Assembly: GCA_040386935.1 (NCBI GenBank)
Contig: JAZKEQ010000014.1
Location: forward strand, 11,922 to 75,921
DNA from: JABMMZ01 sp040386935
GTDB lineage: Bacteria > Bacteroidota > Bacteroidia > NS11-12g > UBA955
DNA length: 64,000 bases
Reading direction: 5' to 3'
Under the pieces are notes generated by a model. The model ran no database searches. It worked only from the letters and a program-made list of their open reading frames with translations, and had not been told where the DNA came from. Position 1 is the stretch's first letter. Each line of letters begins with the position of its first letter. The position numbers and the translations under genes are program-made. Shown here one piece after another: positions 1 through 8,580 of this stretch.

Positions 1-118
1 GCGCAAGTACTTTTTGTTGTTTATTCTCTACCACTTTTCTAGTATGACAGGCGCTTATCAAACTAAATAGCAAGAACAGAATGTACCACTTGTCGAAATA
101 TTGAAATACTTTAATCAA
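1..118 (-). CDS. 5' end of a lipoprotein gene, cut by the window edge
   Basis: An open minus-strand frame of 39 codons runs off the left edge. From a TTG at 118-116 it encodes a short polar start, then a hydrophobic stretch ending in Leu-Ile-Ser-Ala-Cys near residue 24. This is a good lipobox, with Cys as the lipidated residue, followed by a basic, Gln/Lys-rich segment. Seen: signal-like N-terminus and open frame. Inferred: an exported lipoprotein whose main domain lies outside the window. No ATG exists in this frame, so the start is uncertain. Function cannot be given. Confidence 0.45.
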   Translation of the reverse strand, partial: MIKVFQYFDKWYILFLLFSLISACHTRKVVENKQQKVLA

Positions 119-182
119 TTGCGAGAAATATCTTGAATGCAAAATAAACAAAAATAATGACCAATAAAAACTTAGAGATAAT

Positions 183-214
183 AAAAAAGGGAATCTCTTT
201 TGAAGACTCCCTTT
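183..214 (-). terminator. Rho-independent terminator after metK
   Basis: AAAGGGA at 186-192 pairs with TCCCTTT at 208-214, with a second short pairing inside the loop. On the minus strand the stem is followed by a T-rich run (the A tract at 183-188). It lies just after the metK stop codon. Confidence 0.75.
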
Positions 215-236
215 AACGTGTGTTTTATATGCCGGA

Positions 237-1490
237 TTATTTCAGTTTGAAAGCTTTTTTAACTTTCTCAACGTAATCCAGTTTTTCCCATGTAAATAAT
301 TCCACTTTAATTTTTTTCTCTTTGCCGTCCGGTGTTCTGAAGGTTTTGGTAATTACTTCATTCTTTCTACCCATGTGGCCATAAGCTGCTGTTTCGCTGT
401 ATATAGGTGTTCTTAATTTCAAACGCTGTTCAATAAAATAAGGACGCATATCAAAAAGACCTTCTACAATCTTCCCTATTTCACCATCTGTCATTTTTAC
501 TTTTGCTGTACCATATGTGTTAACGTTGATACTGGTTGGCTGTGCTACACCAATGGCATAACTTACCTGAACCAATGCTTCTTTGCAAAGTCCTGCTGCT
601 ACAAGGTTTTTCGCAATGTGACGTGTTGCATAAGCTGCACTTCTGTCAACCTTACTTGGATCTTTACCGCTGAAAGCACCACCACCGTGAGCACCTTTAC
701 CGCCATAAGTATCAACAATGATTTTACGGCCTGTTAAACCTGTATCACCATGCGGACCACCTATTACAAATTTACCCGTTGGGTTAATGTGATACTTGAT
801 TTTATTATTGAATAAGTGTTTGTATTGTGGGTACTTGGTTTTAACTCTTGGAATTAAAATATCGATGATGTCTTTTTTGATTTTCGCCAGCATTTTTCCT
901 TCAGCGTCAAAATCATCGTGTTGGGTTGATACAACAATCGCATCAATTCTTACAGGTTCGTTTTTATCGCTGTACTCAAGGGTAACCTGACTTTTAGCAT
1001 CCGGTCTTAAATACTTGATGGCTTTATTCTCTCTTCTCAATGCTGCTAATTCAATTAGTATCGCATGTGCCAAATCAAGTGCAAGGGGCATATAGTTAGA
1101 TGTTTCATTGGTTGCGTAACCAAACATCATTCCCTGGTCGCCTGCACCCTGCTCTTCTTTTTTCTTTTTATCTACTCCCTGATTGATGTCAGCACTTTGT
1201 TCGTGTATAGCTGAAAACACACCACAAGAATTAGCTTCAAACATATACTCACTTTTGGTATAGCCTATTTTTCTAATAACGTCACGTGCGATGGTTTGCA
1301 CATCGAGATATGCTTTTGATTTTACTTCACCTGCCAATACCACCTGACCGGTTGTAACCAGGGTTTCGCAAGCTACCTTACTCTGAGCATCAAAGGCTAA
1401 GAAATTATCTATTAAGGCATCACTGATTTGATCGGCAACTTTGTCGGGGTGTCCCTCGGAAACAGATTCAGATGTAAATAAATATGGCAT
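237..1490 (-). CDS. metK: S-adenosylmethionine synthetase
   Basis: Makes S-adenosylmethionine from methionine and ATP in the cytoplasm, the methyl donor for most methylations. The 417-aa protein carries the family signatures: GHPDK at residues 13-17 near the N-terminus, GAGDQG at 115-120, the glycine-rich GGPHGDTGLTGRK at 244-256, and GGGAFSGKDPSKVDRSA at 269-285 with the phosphate-binding loop. It is somewhat longer than the E. coli enzyme. A Lys/Glu-rich stretch (about 107-114) precedes GAGDQG, as I recall for Bacteroidota MetK. The start is ATG at 1490. A perfectly spaced Bacteroidota promoter lies 22 bases upstream and a terminator follows the stop, so it is probably a single-gene transcript. 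Confidence 0.98.
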   Translation of the reverse strand: MPYLFTSESVSEGHPDKVADQISDALIDNFLAFDAQSKVACETLVTTGQVVLAGEVKSKAYLDVQTIARDVIRKIGYTKSEYMFEANSCGVFSAIHEQSADINQGVDKKKKEEQGAGDQGMMFGYATNETSNYMPLALDLAHAILIELAALRRENKAIKYLRPDAKSQVTLEYSDKNEPVRIDAIVVSTQHDDFDAEGKMLAKIKKDIIDILIPRVKTKYPQYKHLFNNKIKYHINPTGKFVIGGPHGDTGLTGRKIIVDTYGGKGAHGGGAFSGKDPSKVDRSAAYATRHIAKNLVAAGLCKEALVQVSYAIGVAQPTSINVNTYGTAKVKMTDGEIGKIVEGLFDMRPYFIEQRLKLRTPIYSETAAYGHMGRKNEVITKTFRTPDGKEKKIKVELFTWEKLDYVEKVKKAFKLK

Positions 1491-1511
1491 TGTCTTTTTT
1501 TATATTTTTGG

Positions 1512-1542
1512 CAAAAATAGACTTAAAAATCATGTATACAAA
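1512..1542 (-). promoter_or_regulatory. metK promoter (TTTG-N19-TAnnTTTG)
   Basis: On the minus strand TTTG (plus 1539-1542) is followed after exactly 19 bases by TATTTTTG (plus 1512-1519). This matches the Bacteroidota primary sigma consensus in both elements and spacing, 22 bases before the metK ATG. Confidence 0.8.
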
Positions 1543-1632
1543 CTGTTTGCAGAATTGGTGAATAAAATCATTTTAGCTAAACAACCCTATGTGTTCAGTA
1601 AACTAAACACCTCCCTATTTTAAGCGGAATAA

Positions 1633-1667
1633 TTGTTGCTTTATATACTCCCAATGCACTACATTTG
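1633..1667 (+). promoter_or_regulatory. Promoter for the DUF1800/DUF1501 pair
   Basis: TACATTTG at 1660-1667 fits the -7 element TAnnTTTG. A TTG at 1636-1638 lies 21 bases upstream, and a second TTG is at 1633. Spacing is slightly longer than the 19-base ideal. The start codon is 66 bases downstream. Confidence 0.5.
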
Positions 1668-1732
1668 ATAAATATTTACTAATTTTATACAACTATTAAC
1701 CGTCTTTACAGTCAAATAACAATAACATTTTT

Positions 1733-3418
1733 ATGGAAAGAAGAGCATTTCTCACCAAAACACTGAATGATAAAGTACCTGTAAAAGATCCAGTGCTGGA
1801 TCTGCAGAACCAAAAAATACCTGACTACCTAGATTTAAGCAATGCGACTATAGCGCCCTATGCAGGCACCTGGGGTGTCCCACAAGTAAGACATTTGCTT
1901 CGCAGAGCTTTATTAGGCCATACCAAGGCAGATGTTGATTTTTTTGCCACAATGACCATGAGTGATGCAGTAGATTACATCATGAATGTACCGGCAAACC
2001 CTCCGTTACCACCTTTAAATGGTTATAACAACGGCACACTCGATGATCCGAATATCCCTGCCGGTCAAACCTGGGTAAATGGTCCCGAAGACAATAATTT
2101 CACCAACAAAAGAAGGAACTCTCTTTACAGTTGGTGGATGCAACAAATATTAAACCCCGACAGAAATATTCGCGAAAAGATGACCCTTTTCTGGCACAAC
2201 CACTTTGCAACAGAAGTTGAAAATGTCGGTAGTCCGATTGTGGCTTATAATCACCATAAAATGTTGAGGGAAAATTGCCTCGGCAACTTCAAGGATTTTG
2301 TGAAAAAAGTTACCATTGACCCTGCTATGTTGGTATATCTGAATGGCTACCTGAATACCAATACTGCTCCTGACGAAAACTATGCAAGGGAATTAATGGA
2401 ATTATTTACCCTTGGTAAAGGTGCCGATAGCCAGTATACTGAAGATGATGTCAAAAATGCAGCGAAAGTATTGACAGGATGGAGAATTAATAATACCAAC
2501 TTTACCTCGATATTTCAGGCTGCTAAACACGATACGACCAACAAAACATTTTCGGCATTCTTTAACAATACTACCATTACTGGTCAAACAGGCACAAACG
2601 GTGCGTTGGAAACCGATGATCTGATTACAATGATATTTACCAAAGATGATGTTGTGGCTAGATTCATGGTCAGAAAACTTTATCGCCACTTCATTTACTA
2701 TGTGATTGATACTGATGTTGAGAATAATGTCATTATTCCTCTAGCAGATGACTTTAAGGCTAACTGGGATATAAAACCCATCGTCACTGCATTATTAAAA
2801 AGCCAGCATTTTTACGACACCGCCAATGTTGGTTGTTATATTAAGAACCCCGTAGAAGTATTAGCCACATTTATTAAAAACTTTAATGTTGCTTTCCCTA
2901 CTACACCTGTTGAAGACCAATACATGGCATGGTACAGCATGTTTGGTGCTGCTGCAATTTCAGGAATGACATTGGGTAATCCGCCAAATGTATCCGGTTG
3001 GCCGGCCTATTATCAAACACCTCAATTCCATGAATCGTGGCTGAATTCTGATACGCTTCCAAAACGCATATACATTACAGTTGCATTAATGGCTGTAGGA
3101 TACGCTTACAGAGGCAATAAAAAACTACAAGCTGATGTCATTGCATTTGCCCAACAGTTCCCTAACCCTGAAGACCCAACTAAACTGATTCAAGACACCA
3201 TCGACCTCATGTTCCCGCTTGATCTATCTACAACTTCAAAGACCTCATTGAAGCAAAGCACCTTGTTATTTGGTCAAACAAGCGATTACTATTGGACAAC
3301 TGCATGGAATGATTACATCGCTGACCCAACCAATGCCACGAAGAAAAATACAGTAACAATCGGCCTTCAACTGATGTTGAAATATTTATTAGATCTGGCT
3401 GAAAACCAACTGGCATAA
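1733..3418 (+). CDS. DUF1800 family protein
   Basis: A 561-aa member of the DUF1800 family, widespread in Bacteroidota and Planctomycetes and commonly encoded beside a DUF1501 protein, as here (44 bases downstream). The hallmark NYARELMELFTLG is at residues 216-228. FWHNHFAT (153-160) and MLVYLNG (199-205) also fit the family. No clear signal peptide is seen: the N-terminus MERRAFLTKTL looks like the remnant of a twin-arginine-type leader. The biochemical role of the family is unknown. The pair is usually thought to act in the envelope on exported material. The start is ATG at 1733 behind a recognisable promoter. Confidence 0.92.
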   Translation: MERRAFLTKTLNDKVPVKDPVLDLQNQKIPDYLDLSNATIAPYAGTWGVPQVRHLLRRALLGHTKADVDFFATMTMSDAVDYIMNVPANPPLPPLNGYNNGTLDDPNIPAGQTWVNGPEDNNFTNKRRNSLYSWWMQQILNPDRNIREKMTLFWHNHFATEVENVGSPIVAYNHHKMLRENCLGNFKDFVKKVTIDPAMLVYLNGYLNTNTAPDENYARELMELFTLGKGADSQYTEDDVKNAAKVLTGWRINNTNFTSIFQAAKHDTTNKTFSAFFNNTTITGQTGTNGALETDDLITMIFTKDDVVARFMVRKLYRHFIYYVIDTDVENNVIIPLADDFKANWDIKPIVTALLKSQHFYDTANVGCYIKNPVEVLATFIKNFNVAFPTTPVEDQYMAWYSMFGAAAISGMTLGNPPNVSGWPAYYQTPQFHESWLNSDTLPKRIYITVALMAVGYAYRGNKKLQADVIAFAQQFPNPEDPTKLIQDTIDLMFPLDLSTTSKTSLKQSTLLFGQTSDYYWTTAWNDYIADPTNATKKNTVTIGLQLMLKYLLDLAENQLA

Positions 3419-3462
3419 AGACATTTAAGAATACCTAACATTACAACTATTAAACGTTTAAA

Positions 3463-5040
3463 ATGAAAAGAAAAGATTTTTTAAAAACAGCAATTCCTGC
3501 GGTGATGGTGCCATTTTTTATCAATGGCATCAATATAAAAGCATTTGGCTCAACCCCTATGCTCGAAGCCATTAAACGCGCTTCTATTAAGAACGGCCGC
3601 GTGTTTGTATTGATACAACTTAATGGTGGCAACGATGGCCTGAATACCATTATTCCATTGGACCAGTATTCCAACCTTTCGGCAGCTCGTAACAATATTT
3701 TAATCCAGGATACAAAGGTATTGGCACTTAGTGGTACTACTAAAACCGGAATGCACCCTGTAATGACAGGATTAAGAACCATGTTTGATGCAGGTAAAGT
3801 AAATGTTGTACAAGCAGTAGGCTATCCTAATCCAAATTTTTCACACTTCAGGTCTACTGATATTTGGCAAAGTGCCAGCGACAGCAATCAATTTGTAAGC
3901 AGTGGATGGGCAGGTCGTTATCTTGAAGATTTGTATACAGGCTTTCCAAACGGCTATCCTAACACAACATCACCTGATCCATTGGCCATTTCAATCGGTT
4001 ATTCTGTTTCAACAGCATTGATGGGACCGACAGTGAGTACCGGTGTTGCAATCAGCGACCCTACCAGTTTTTATCAATTGGTATCAGGTACTGTCGACCC
4101 GGCTCCAAATAACCCTGCAGGACATGAGCTTACCTATGTACGTCTCGTATTACAGCAAACACAGCAGTACAATACAACTGTTAAAGCTGCAGCTCAATCG
4201 GTGACCAATAAAGCGACTTACCCTACGAATAACAGCTTAGCGGACCAGTTAAAAATAGTGGCTAATCTGATAGCAGGTGGTCTAGAAACACCAATTTATA
4301 CCGTTAGTTTAGGTGGTTTCGACACACACTCTTCACAAGTTGCTTCATCCGGTGGAACAGAAACAGGCTTACATGCTGACTTATGGAAAAAAGTATCAGA
4401 TGCCATTGCAGCCTTTCAATCTGACTGTGAACAATTGGGAATAGCAGACCGTGTAGCAGGTATGACCTACAGTGAATTTGGACGCAGAATAAAAAGTAAT
4501 TCAAGTTTAGGTACCGACCATGGTGCTGCTGCGCCTGTGATTGTATTTGGCAAAAATGTTAATCCTGGTATTATTGGCAACAACCCTAATATTCCTTCAA
4601 GTGTTACTGTCAATGACAATATACCAATGCAATATGATTTTAGGCAGGTATATGCTTCAATATTGAATGATTGGTTTGAGGCAGGTGAAACCAAAACAGA
4701 TACTGATTTATTATTGAAACACTTTGACACACTGGCCATATTCAAACAAGGAACTGATGTCGATCAGATTATGAAAAGTGCTAATATTACATTGCTTCAA
4801 AATTATCCTAATCCATTTAAGACATTTACCAATATTGAATTTACCAGTCCGGGAGGTAAAATAGAATTGCGTTTGTTTGACAGTCAGGGTCGATTATTAA
4901 AAACACTTATCAATGATGTATTACCACAAGGCCATTATACTGAAACACTTGATGGTACAGACTTACCGGCAGGCAACTATTACTACCAATTGGTAACAGC
5001 TGCAGGGCAAGTGGGTAGAACTTTAATAAAGCTCAATTAA
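3463..5040 (+). CDS. DUF1501 family protein with T9SS sorting domain
   Basis: 525 aa. The N-terminus (KRKDFLKTAIPAVMVPF) resembles a twin-arginine-type leader with a Lys-Arg pair. The DUF1501 body belongs to the alkaline-phosphatase-like fold: QLNGGNDGLNT at 52-62 near the start, then SEFGRR and GTDHG in the last third. From residue 444 there is a type A T9SS C-terminal domain (QNYPNPF, then short beta segments ending in KLN), so the protein is predicted to be carried across the outer membrane and attached to the surface. It follows the DUF1800 gene in the same operon. Its substrate is unknown. The stop overlaps the convergent small ORF by 3 bases. Confidence 0.92.
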   Translation: MKRKDFLKTAIPAVMVPFFINGINIKAFGSTPMLEAIKRASIKNGRVFVLIQLNGGNDGLNTIIPLDQYSNLSAARNNILIQDTKVLALSGTTKTGMHPVMTGLRTMFDAGKVNVVQAVGYPNPNFSHFRSTDIWQSASDSNQFVSSGWAGRYLEDLYTGFPNGYPNTTSPDPLAISIGYSVSTALMGPTVSTGVAISDPTSFYQLVSGTVDPAPNNPAGHELTYVRLVLQQTQQYNTTVKAAAQSVTNKATYPTNNSLADQLKIVANLIAGGLETPIYTVSLGGFDTHSSQVASSGGTETGLHADLWKKVSDAIAAFQSDCEQLGIADRVAGMTYSEFGRRIKSNSSLGTDHGAAAPVIVFGKNVNPGIIGNNPNIPSSVTVNDNIPMQYDFRQVYASILNDWFEAGETKTDTDLLLKHFDTLAIFKQGTDVDQIMKSANITLLQNYPNPFKTFTNIEFTSPGGKIELRLFDSQGRLLKTLINDVLPQGHYTETLDGTDLPAGNYYYQLVTAAGQVGRTLIKLN

Positions 5041-5168
5041 TTTTCGATTTCATAACGGCTGGCCATATGTTGCCAGTCAAGAAAACAGCTTACAAAAAGT
5101 GTTAAGCGGGCAATGTTATAGGCCCTGTTAGATAAACTGTGATAGAAGTTTGTAAATATTTTTTTCAT
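5037..5168 (-). CDS. Small hypothetical protein (43 aa)
   Basis: Starting from ATG at 5168 (MKKIF), a 43-codon frame lies 14 bases downstream of the STAS-like gene on the same strand and ends overlapping the DUF1501 stop. The peptide is amphipathic, with an aromatic and Arg-rich first half and an acidic C-terminus ending in RYEIEN. Short spacing, strand agreement and protein-like composition favour a real gene. No homologue is recognised. A longer frame with a non-ATG start to 5222 is less likely because it would overlap the upstream gene. Confidence 0.42.
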   Translation of the reverse strand: MKKIFTNFYHSLSNRAYNIARLTLFVSCFLDWQHMASRYEIEN

Positions 5169-5182
5169 AATAGTCGTATAGT

Positions 5183-5593
5183 TTAATTGATCAACATTTG
5201 TTCCTGCTCCCCTTTCAGCCAATTAATGGCGTCTCTCCTACTGGTAAAAACACCCGCTGCAATAAGTGCTTTCTGCATTCTTAAAAAAAAGAAGCGTATG
5301 AGCATGTGACTAAAAACAGTTGTCTCTACAAATGCAGCTTTTGAAACACCTTTCAGGCCTTCGTCTGAGGCAAAAAAAGTTCTGGAAGCCCTGTCCATGC
5401 TTACAATTCCCTCATCTAAAATAACAACAGGGAAATTCCTGCCTTTTAAAAAGTCAACCCTTGCCTTTACAATTTTTTTTGATACATCAAGGTTGAAATT
5501 ACTACCTGCTTTATAGTATTGAAACAAAATACCATTGTGTATTTCCATTTTCACAAAATCATTCTCAAAACATTGCTTCATTGCCATAATCAT
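5183..5593 (-). CDS. Hypothetical STAS/SpoIIAA-like protein
   Basis: A 136-aa soluble protein with alternating beta strands and helices. A strand pair opens the protein (VKMEIHNGILFQYYKAGSNF). A central VVILDEGIVSMDRASRTFF segment is followed by a helix and a C-terminal RRDAINWLKGE. The layout resembles small SpoIIAA/STAS-like proteins common in Bacteroidota, whose partners are unknown. That assignment is inference; no catalytic motif is seen. ATGs at 5593, 5587 and 5581 are all possible starts. It is divergent from the DtxR-type regulator and probably co-transcribed with the 43-aa ORF downstream. Confidence 0.72.
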   Translation of the reverse strand: MIMAMKQCFENDFVKMEIHNGILFQYYKAGSNFNLDVSKKIVKARVDFLKGRNFPVVILDEGIVSMDRASRTFFASDEGLKGVSKAAFVETTVFSHMLIRFFFLRMQKALIAAGVFTSRRDAINWLKGEQEQMLIN

Positions 5594-5778
5594 ATGCTAA
5601 ATTACCGCTATTGTTGAACTTTACTGCTGTGAAAGAGTTTGAAAACAATTGACCGGGTAAAAAACCGATTTGAATGGGCATAATTGGATTATGAATATTC
5701 AGTCATTAACAGTTATAATTTGTTCCTCAATCATTAAAATTCAATTTACAATAACATTTTCCATCTCTCTAAAAAGTC

Positions 5779-5799
5779 AGACAAAGGGAATATTTGTCT
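5779..5799 (+). promoter_or_regulatory. Candidate operator of the DtxR/MntR-type regulator
   Basis: A perfect inverted repeat of two 7-base arms, AGACAAA (5779-5785) and TTTGTCT (5793-5799), with a 7-base spacer makes a 21-base site. DtxR-family operators have this size and symmetry. It sits 10 bases upstream of the -7-like TACATTTG (5810-5817) of the regulator gene, where bound repressor would block RNA polymerase. Assignment is by position and symmetry only. Confidence 0.5.
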
Positions 5800-5823
5800 C
5801 AATTTTCAATACATTTGTAACCA

Positions 5824-6480
5824 ATGAATTCGCTTGTCGAAGAGAATTATTTGAAAGCACTTTTTATTTTGGCCAATGATAAAGGCGAAGTAAGTGTGAA
5901 TGAACTCAGTAAAAAATTGGGGATTAAAATGCCGACCGTTAACAGCATGATGAAAAAACTTGCTGTAAAAAAACTGGTACATTATGAGAGCTACAAACCC
6001 CTTAAATTAACTGACAAAGGAAAAAAAATTGCTGCACTTATTATTCGCAAACACCGATTAACAGAAATGTATCTTGTAGAAAAAATGGGGTTTGGCTGGG
6101 AAGAAGTACATGCTATAGCTGAGCAGGTAGAGCACATACAATCACCTTCTTTTTTTGATAAAATGGACGAGTTACTTGGTTTTCCGAAAGCTGATCCACA
6201 TGGTTCTCCTATTCCCGACCGCAATGGCAAGATGACATGGGCCAACTACACAAAATTAAGTGAGTGCGAAGCAGGTGACACCGTTAAAATAGTTGCTGTT
6301 ACAAACTCATCAAATGAGTTTTTAAAATTCTTGAATACCCGTGACTTAAGTCTGGGTTTACAGTTAAAAATAAAATCTGTTGAAGTTTTTGATGGCAGCA
6401 TGACTATAGTCTACGGCAAAAAAAAGGCAGAAACCGTCAGTCGAATGGTGAGCGAAAAACTATTGGTTGAAAAAATCTAA
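5824..6480 (+). CDS. DtxR/MntR-family metal-dependent transcriptional regulator
   Basis: 218 aa. A winged helix-turn-helix DNA-binding domain occupies about residues 1-65, a metal-binding dimerisation domain about 66-135, and a C-terminal FeoA/SH3-like domain about 145-218. Metal ligand positions are visible: H77 and E81 (KHRLTE), H96, E100, E103 and H104 (the ExxEH pattern typical of manganese-type members; iron-type DtxR has Cys at the E100 position). Known for the family: with Mn(II) or Fe(II) bound it represses metal uptake genes. No transporter gene is adjacent, so the target is not given by context. A 21-base palindrome upstream suggests autoregulation. TACATTTG at 5810-5817 is only 6 bases before the ATG. 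Confidence 0.93.
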   Translation: MNSLVEENYLKALFILANDKGEVSVNELSKKLGIKMPTVNSMMKKLAVKKLVHYESYKPLKLTDKGKKIAALIIRKHRLTEMYLVEKMGFGWEEVHAIAEQVEHIQSPSFFDKMDELLGFPKADPHGSPIPDRNGKMTWANYTKLSECEAGDTVKIVAVTNSSNEFLKFLNTRDLSLGLQLKIKSVEVFDGSMTIVYGKKKAETVSRMVSEKLLVEKI

Positions 6481-6486
6481 AAGCCA

Positions 6487-7116
6487 TTAAATAGTTAAGG
6501 CCTTTTTAATTACTTTTTCAATGCGTTTCTTTTTTGATTCTTTATCTACTTCATCTAAGCGTGATTGCAGTGTTTTAATGAATACTCCCTTATTCTTTTT
6601 ATCAATTACAGGCAGCATATTCTCCGCATACATTGGTAATTGATTGACCGGGCTCGAAAGCAATTGCTCAATCAACAATGGGTAGGCCAATTCTACAGAG
6701 AGATGATGTAAGCATAACTTGATTAAGATGCCCACTGCATGATCGCGGGTTATTACCGATCCTGAATCTGCAGCTGCAACAATATCTGTTAACATCTCAG
6801 CAATCTTGTCAGGATATTTCGTTGCAATGGCATCTAAGGCAGCCATCGCTCCCCATTGCAGGCGATTGTCTTTATAAGTCAGCATTGTTTGAAACACATG
6901 ACGGTGTGATGCGATTAATGCAGGTTTACGTTCCCCTACTTCATATAAGACTTTAATACTATCATATCGCAAACCCTTTGTTTTATGTGCCAATAATTCA
7001 ATCAATTCTGCTATTGCATGACCATCGTTAGCCAGTACAATTTTTTCTGCAAAGGCAATATTAGAAGCTTCACTGCGATCACCCATACTTGTCGCCAATT
7101 GAGATATTGTATCCAT
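6487..7116 (-). CDS. HEAT/armadillo-repeat-like protein
   Basis: A 209-aa, almost entirely helical protein built of repeated paired helices of about 35-40 residues, for example AELIELLAHKTKGLRYDSIK and LQWGAMAALDAIATKYP. This is the pattern of HEAT-like repeats, usually protein-binding scaffolds. No signal peptide or catalytic motif is seen, so it is probably cytoplasmic. It is the last gene of a minus-strand run with the MmcQ/YjbR and GT9 genes and converges on the metalloregulator gene with 6 bases between them. The specific partner is unknown. Confidence 0.78.
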   Translation of the reverse strand: MDTISQLATSMGDRSEASNIAFAEKIVLANDGHAIAELIELLAHKTKGLRYDSIKVLYEVGERKPALIASHRHVFQTMLTYKDNRLQWGAMAALDAIATKYPDKIAEMLTDIVAAADSGSVITRDHAVGILIKLCLHHLSVELAYPLLIEQLLSSPVNQLPMYAENMLPVIDKKNKGVFIKTLQSRLDEVDKESKKKRIEKVIKKALTI

Positions 7117-7158
7117 AGTAGAATTATTGTAACAAAGAAAAAGAAATACATGGGTGAA

Positions 7159-7506
7159 TCAAAATTCACTGCGCTTATATTTTTCAGCCAATTTCTTGGG
7201 CGCCACCTCACAGTAGGCACAAATGAGTGCATCCTTTAATACTTCAGGATTAACCTTATCCAGTTCTATAAAAGTCCATCCCATCTTTCCCCATTTATTG
7301 GGTATTGGATAGATGATAGTAGAATCGAAGGCTCCAAATGCTGATTGATCTATCTCAGATAATTTGACACAAACTCTCCTGTTAGTAGAATCAAGTGTTG
7401 TAAATATTTTCTTGTTTACCCTGAAAGAGGATTTTTCAAAATGCGGTTCTTCGCTGCTACCTTCAAAGGCAATGGCTAGTGCGTTATATTCTGCTATGCT
7501 AACCAT
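7159..7506 (-). CDS. MmcQ/YjbR family protein
   Basis: A 115-aa protein of the MmcQ/YjbR (DUF419) family, with a CyaY-like fold. The conserved features are in order: EEPHFEKSSFRVNKKIFTTL, then VCVKLS, NKWGKMGWTFIEL, and a C-terminal DALICAYCEVAPKKLAEKY. Members are small cytoplasmic proteins often called DNA-binding, with no firm biochemical role. It is encoded 7 bases downstream of the GT9 gene and is probably co-transcribed with it. The start is ATG at 7506. Confidence 0.93.
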   Translation of the reverse strand: MVSIAEYNALAIAFEGSSEEPHFEKSSFRVNKKIFTTLDSTNRRVCVKLSEIDQSAFGAFDSTIIYPIPNKWGKMGWTFIELDKVNPEVLKDALICAYCEVAPKKLAEKYKRSEF

Positions 7507-7513
7507 GTATTAT

Positions 7514-8470
7514 CTAGTCAGTTATTTGAGAGAAATCCATTTCTTCCATACATTTAAAATGTCCTTTGGGACATTTATCAAATCCTATTTTACTGCAAGG
7601 GCGGCACGAAAGCCCTTTTACTTCAAGTTCCTGAGACGCGGCAATACTGGCTTCGTTTGTAAGGTAGGGGTACATACCAAATCTGGGAATAGTATTACCC
7701 CATATAGACACTATAGGTTTTTGCAATGCTGCTGCTATATGCATCATGCCCGTATCATGGGTATACACTTTCATTGATTTCTCCATCACCATCGCACTTT
7801 GATTAATGGTTATTTTACCACAAAGGTTGATGGTATTTGGGCAATTTCTCTCCAACAAATCACCGGTAAGAAAATCATCTTTTCCTCCTATCAACACAAC
7901 CTTCGACTTCAGTAAACCCAATAACTCCATTTGTTTTTTCAATGGCAGTCGTTTAGTGGCATGTTGACCACCTAAAGCATACACAACATATTCTGAAGGT
8001 AAATCAAAATTCGCTAAAGAATCATTTGGATCAATAAAGAAATCTAAACCCTTTCCATCATTTTTAACACCTAAATGCGCAACAACTTCCATGTATCTAT
8101 CGACTATATGCACATAAGGCAATAGGTCGATTTTAAAACTGGTCATCAGCCATTTTTCAAAATTGATTTTATCAAAGGCATACCGCTTAATTTTCAAACT
8201 ACTCCAAATCATTTTGGTACGCAAATTATTGTGTAAGTCAATGATGCAATCGTATTTCTCCAATTTTAATTCATATATCAAATCATGCAAATCATTATCA
8301 AGATAGTAAATTTTATCAATATAAGGATTGGTTTGCAACACATTCTGAAACTGTCTTTTGGTAACAAAATGCAACTGATGTTGCGGAAACTGTGTTTTCA
8401 AACAGCGCATGACAGGCGTGGTAAGAACAATATCGCCAATAGAACTAAATCGTGCAATCAGTATTTTCAA
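7514..8470 (-). CDS. Glycosyltransferase family 9 (heptosyltransferase-like)
   Basis: About 318 aa with the GT9 (GT-B fold) layout. The N-terminus KILIARFSSIGDIVLTTPV is the classic heptosyltransferase start. The C-terminal half has VYTHDTGMMHIAAALQKP, the sugar-nucleotide site, and IVSIWGNT, followed by a Cys-rich tail (RPCSKIGFDKCPKGHFKCM). Such enzymes add heptose or a related sugar from an ADP-sugar to the LPS core at the inner face of the inner membrane. No ATG is available. TTG at 8470 puts the family motif at the N-terminus; TTG at 8479 is an alternative. It heads a three-gene run. The GmhB-like phosphatase at 31.5 kb would fit the same pathway. Confidence 0.93.
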   Translation of the reverse strand: MKILIARFSSIGDIVLTTPVMRCLKTQFPQHQLHFVTKRQFQNVLQTNPYIDKIYYLDNDLHDLIYELKLEKYDCIIDLHNNLRTKMIWSSLKIKRYAFDKINFEKWLMTSFKIDLLPYVHIVDRYMEVVAHLGVKNDGKGLDFFIDPNDSLANFDLPSEYVVYALGGQHATKRLPLKKQMELLGLLKSKVVLIGGKDDFLTGDLLERNCPNTINLCGKITINQSAMVMEKSMKVYTHDTGMMHIAAALQKPIVSIWGNTIPRFGMYPYLTNEASIAASQELEVKGLSCRPCSKIGFDKCPKGHFKCMEEMDFSQITD

Positions 8471-8580
8471 GTTGTGCAAATATCTGTTTTTTATTGAAAA
8501 TTACACCAAATAATAATCAATTAAATAATTATCTTATCTTTTCCAGCCTTATAAAATCATTTACTTAGATTAAAAAATAG

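Noticed and set aside
1491..1732. Possible SAM riboswitch near metK
   Set aside because: The metK leader is only about 10-15 bases by the mapped promoter, too short for a riboswitch, and no conserved fold was recognised.
7364..7777. 137-codon plus-strand frame
   Set aside because: It lies antisense to the MmcQ/YjbR and GT9 genes, both of which have clear family motifs; its peptide shows no protein-like pattern.
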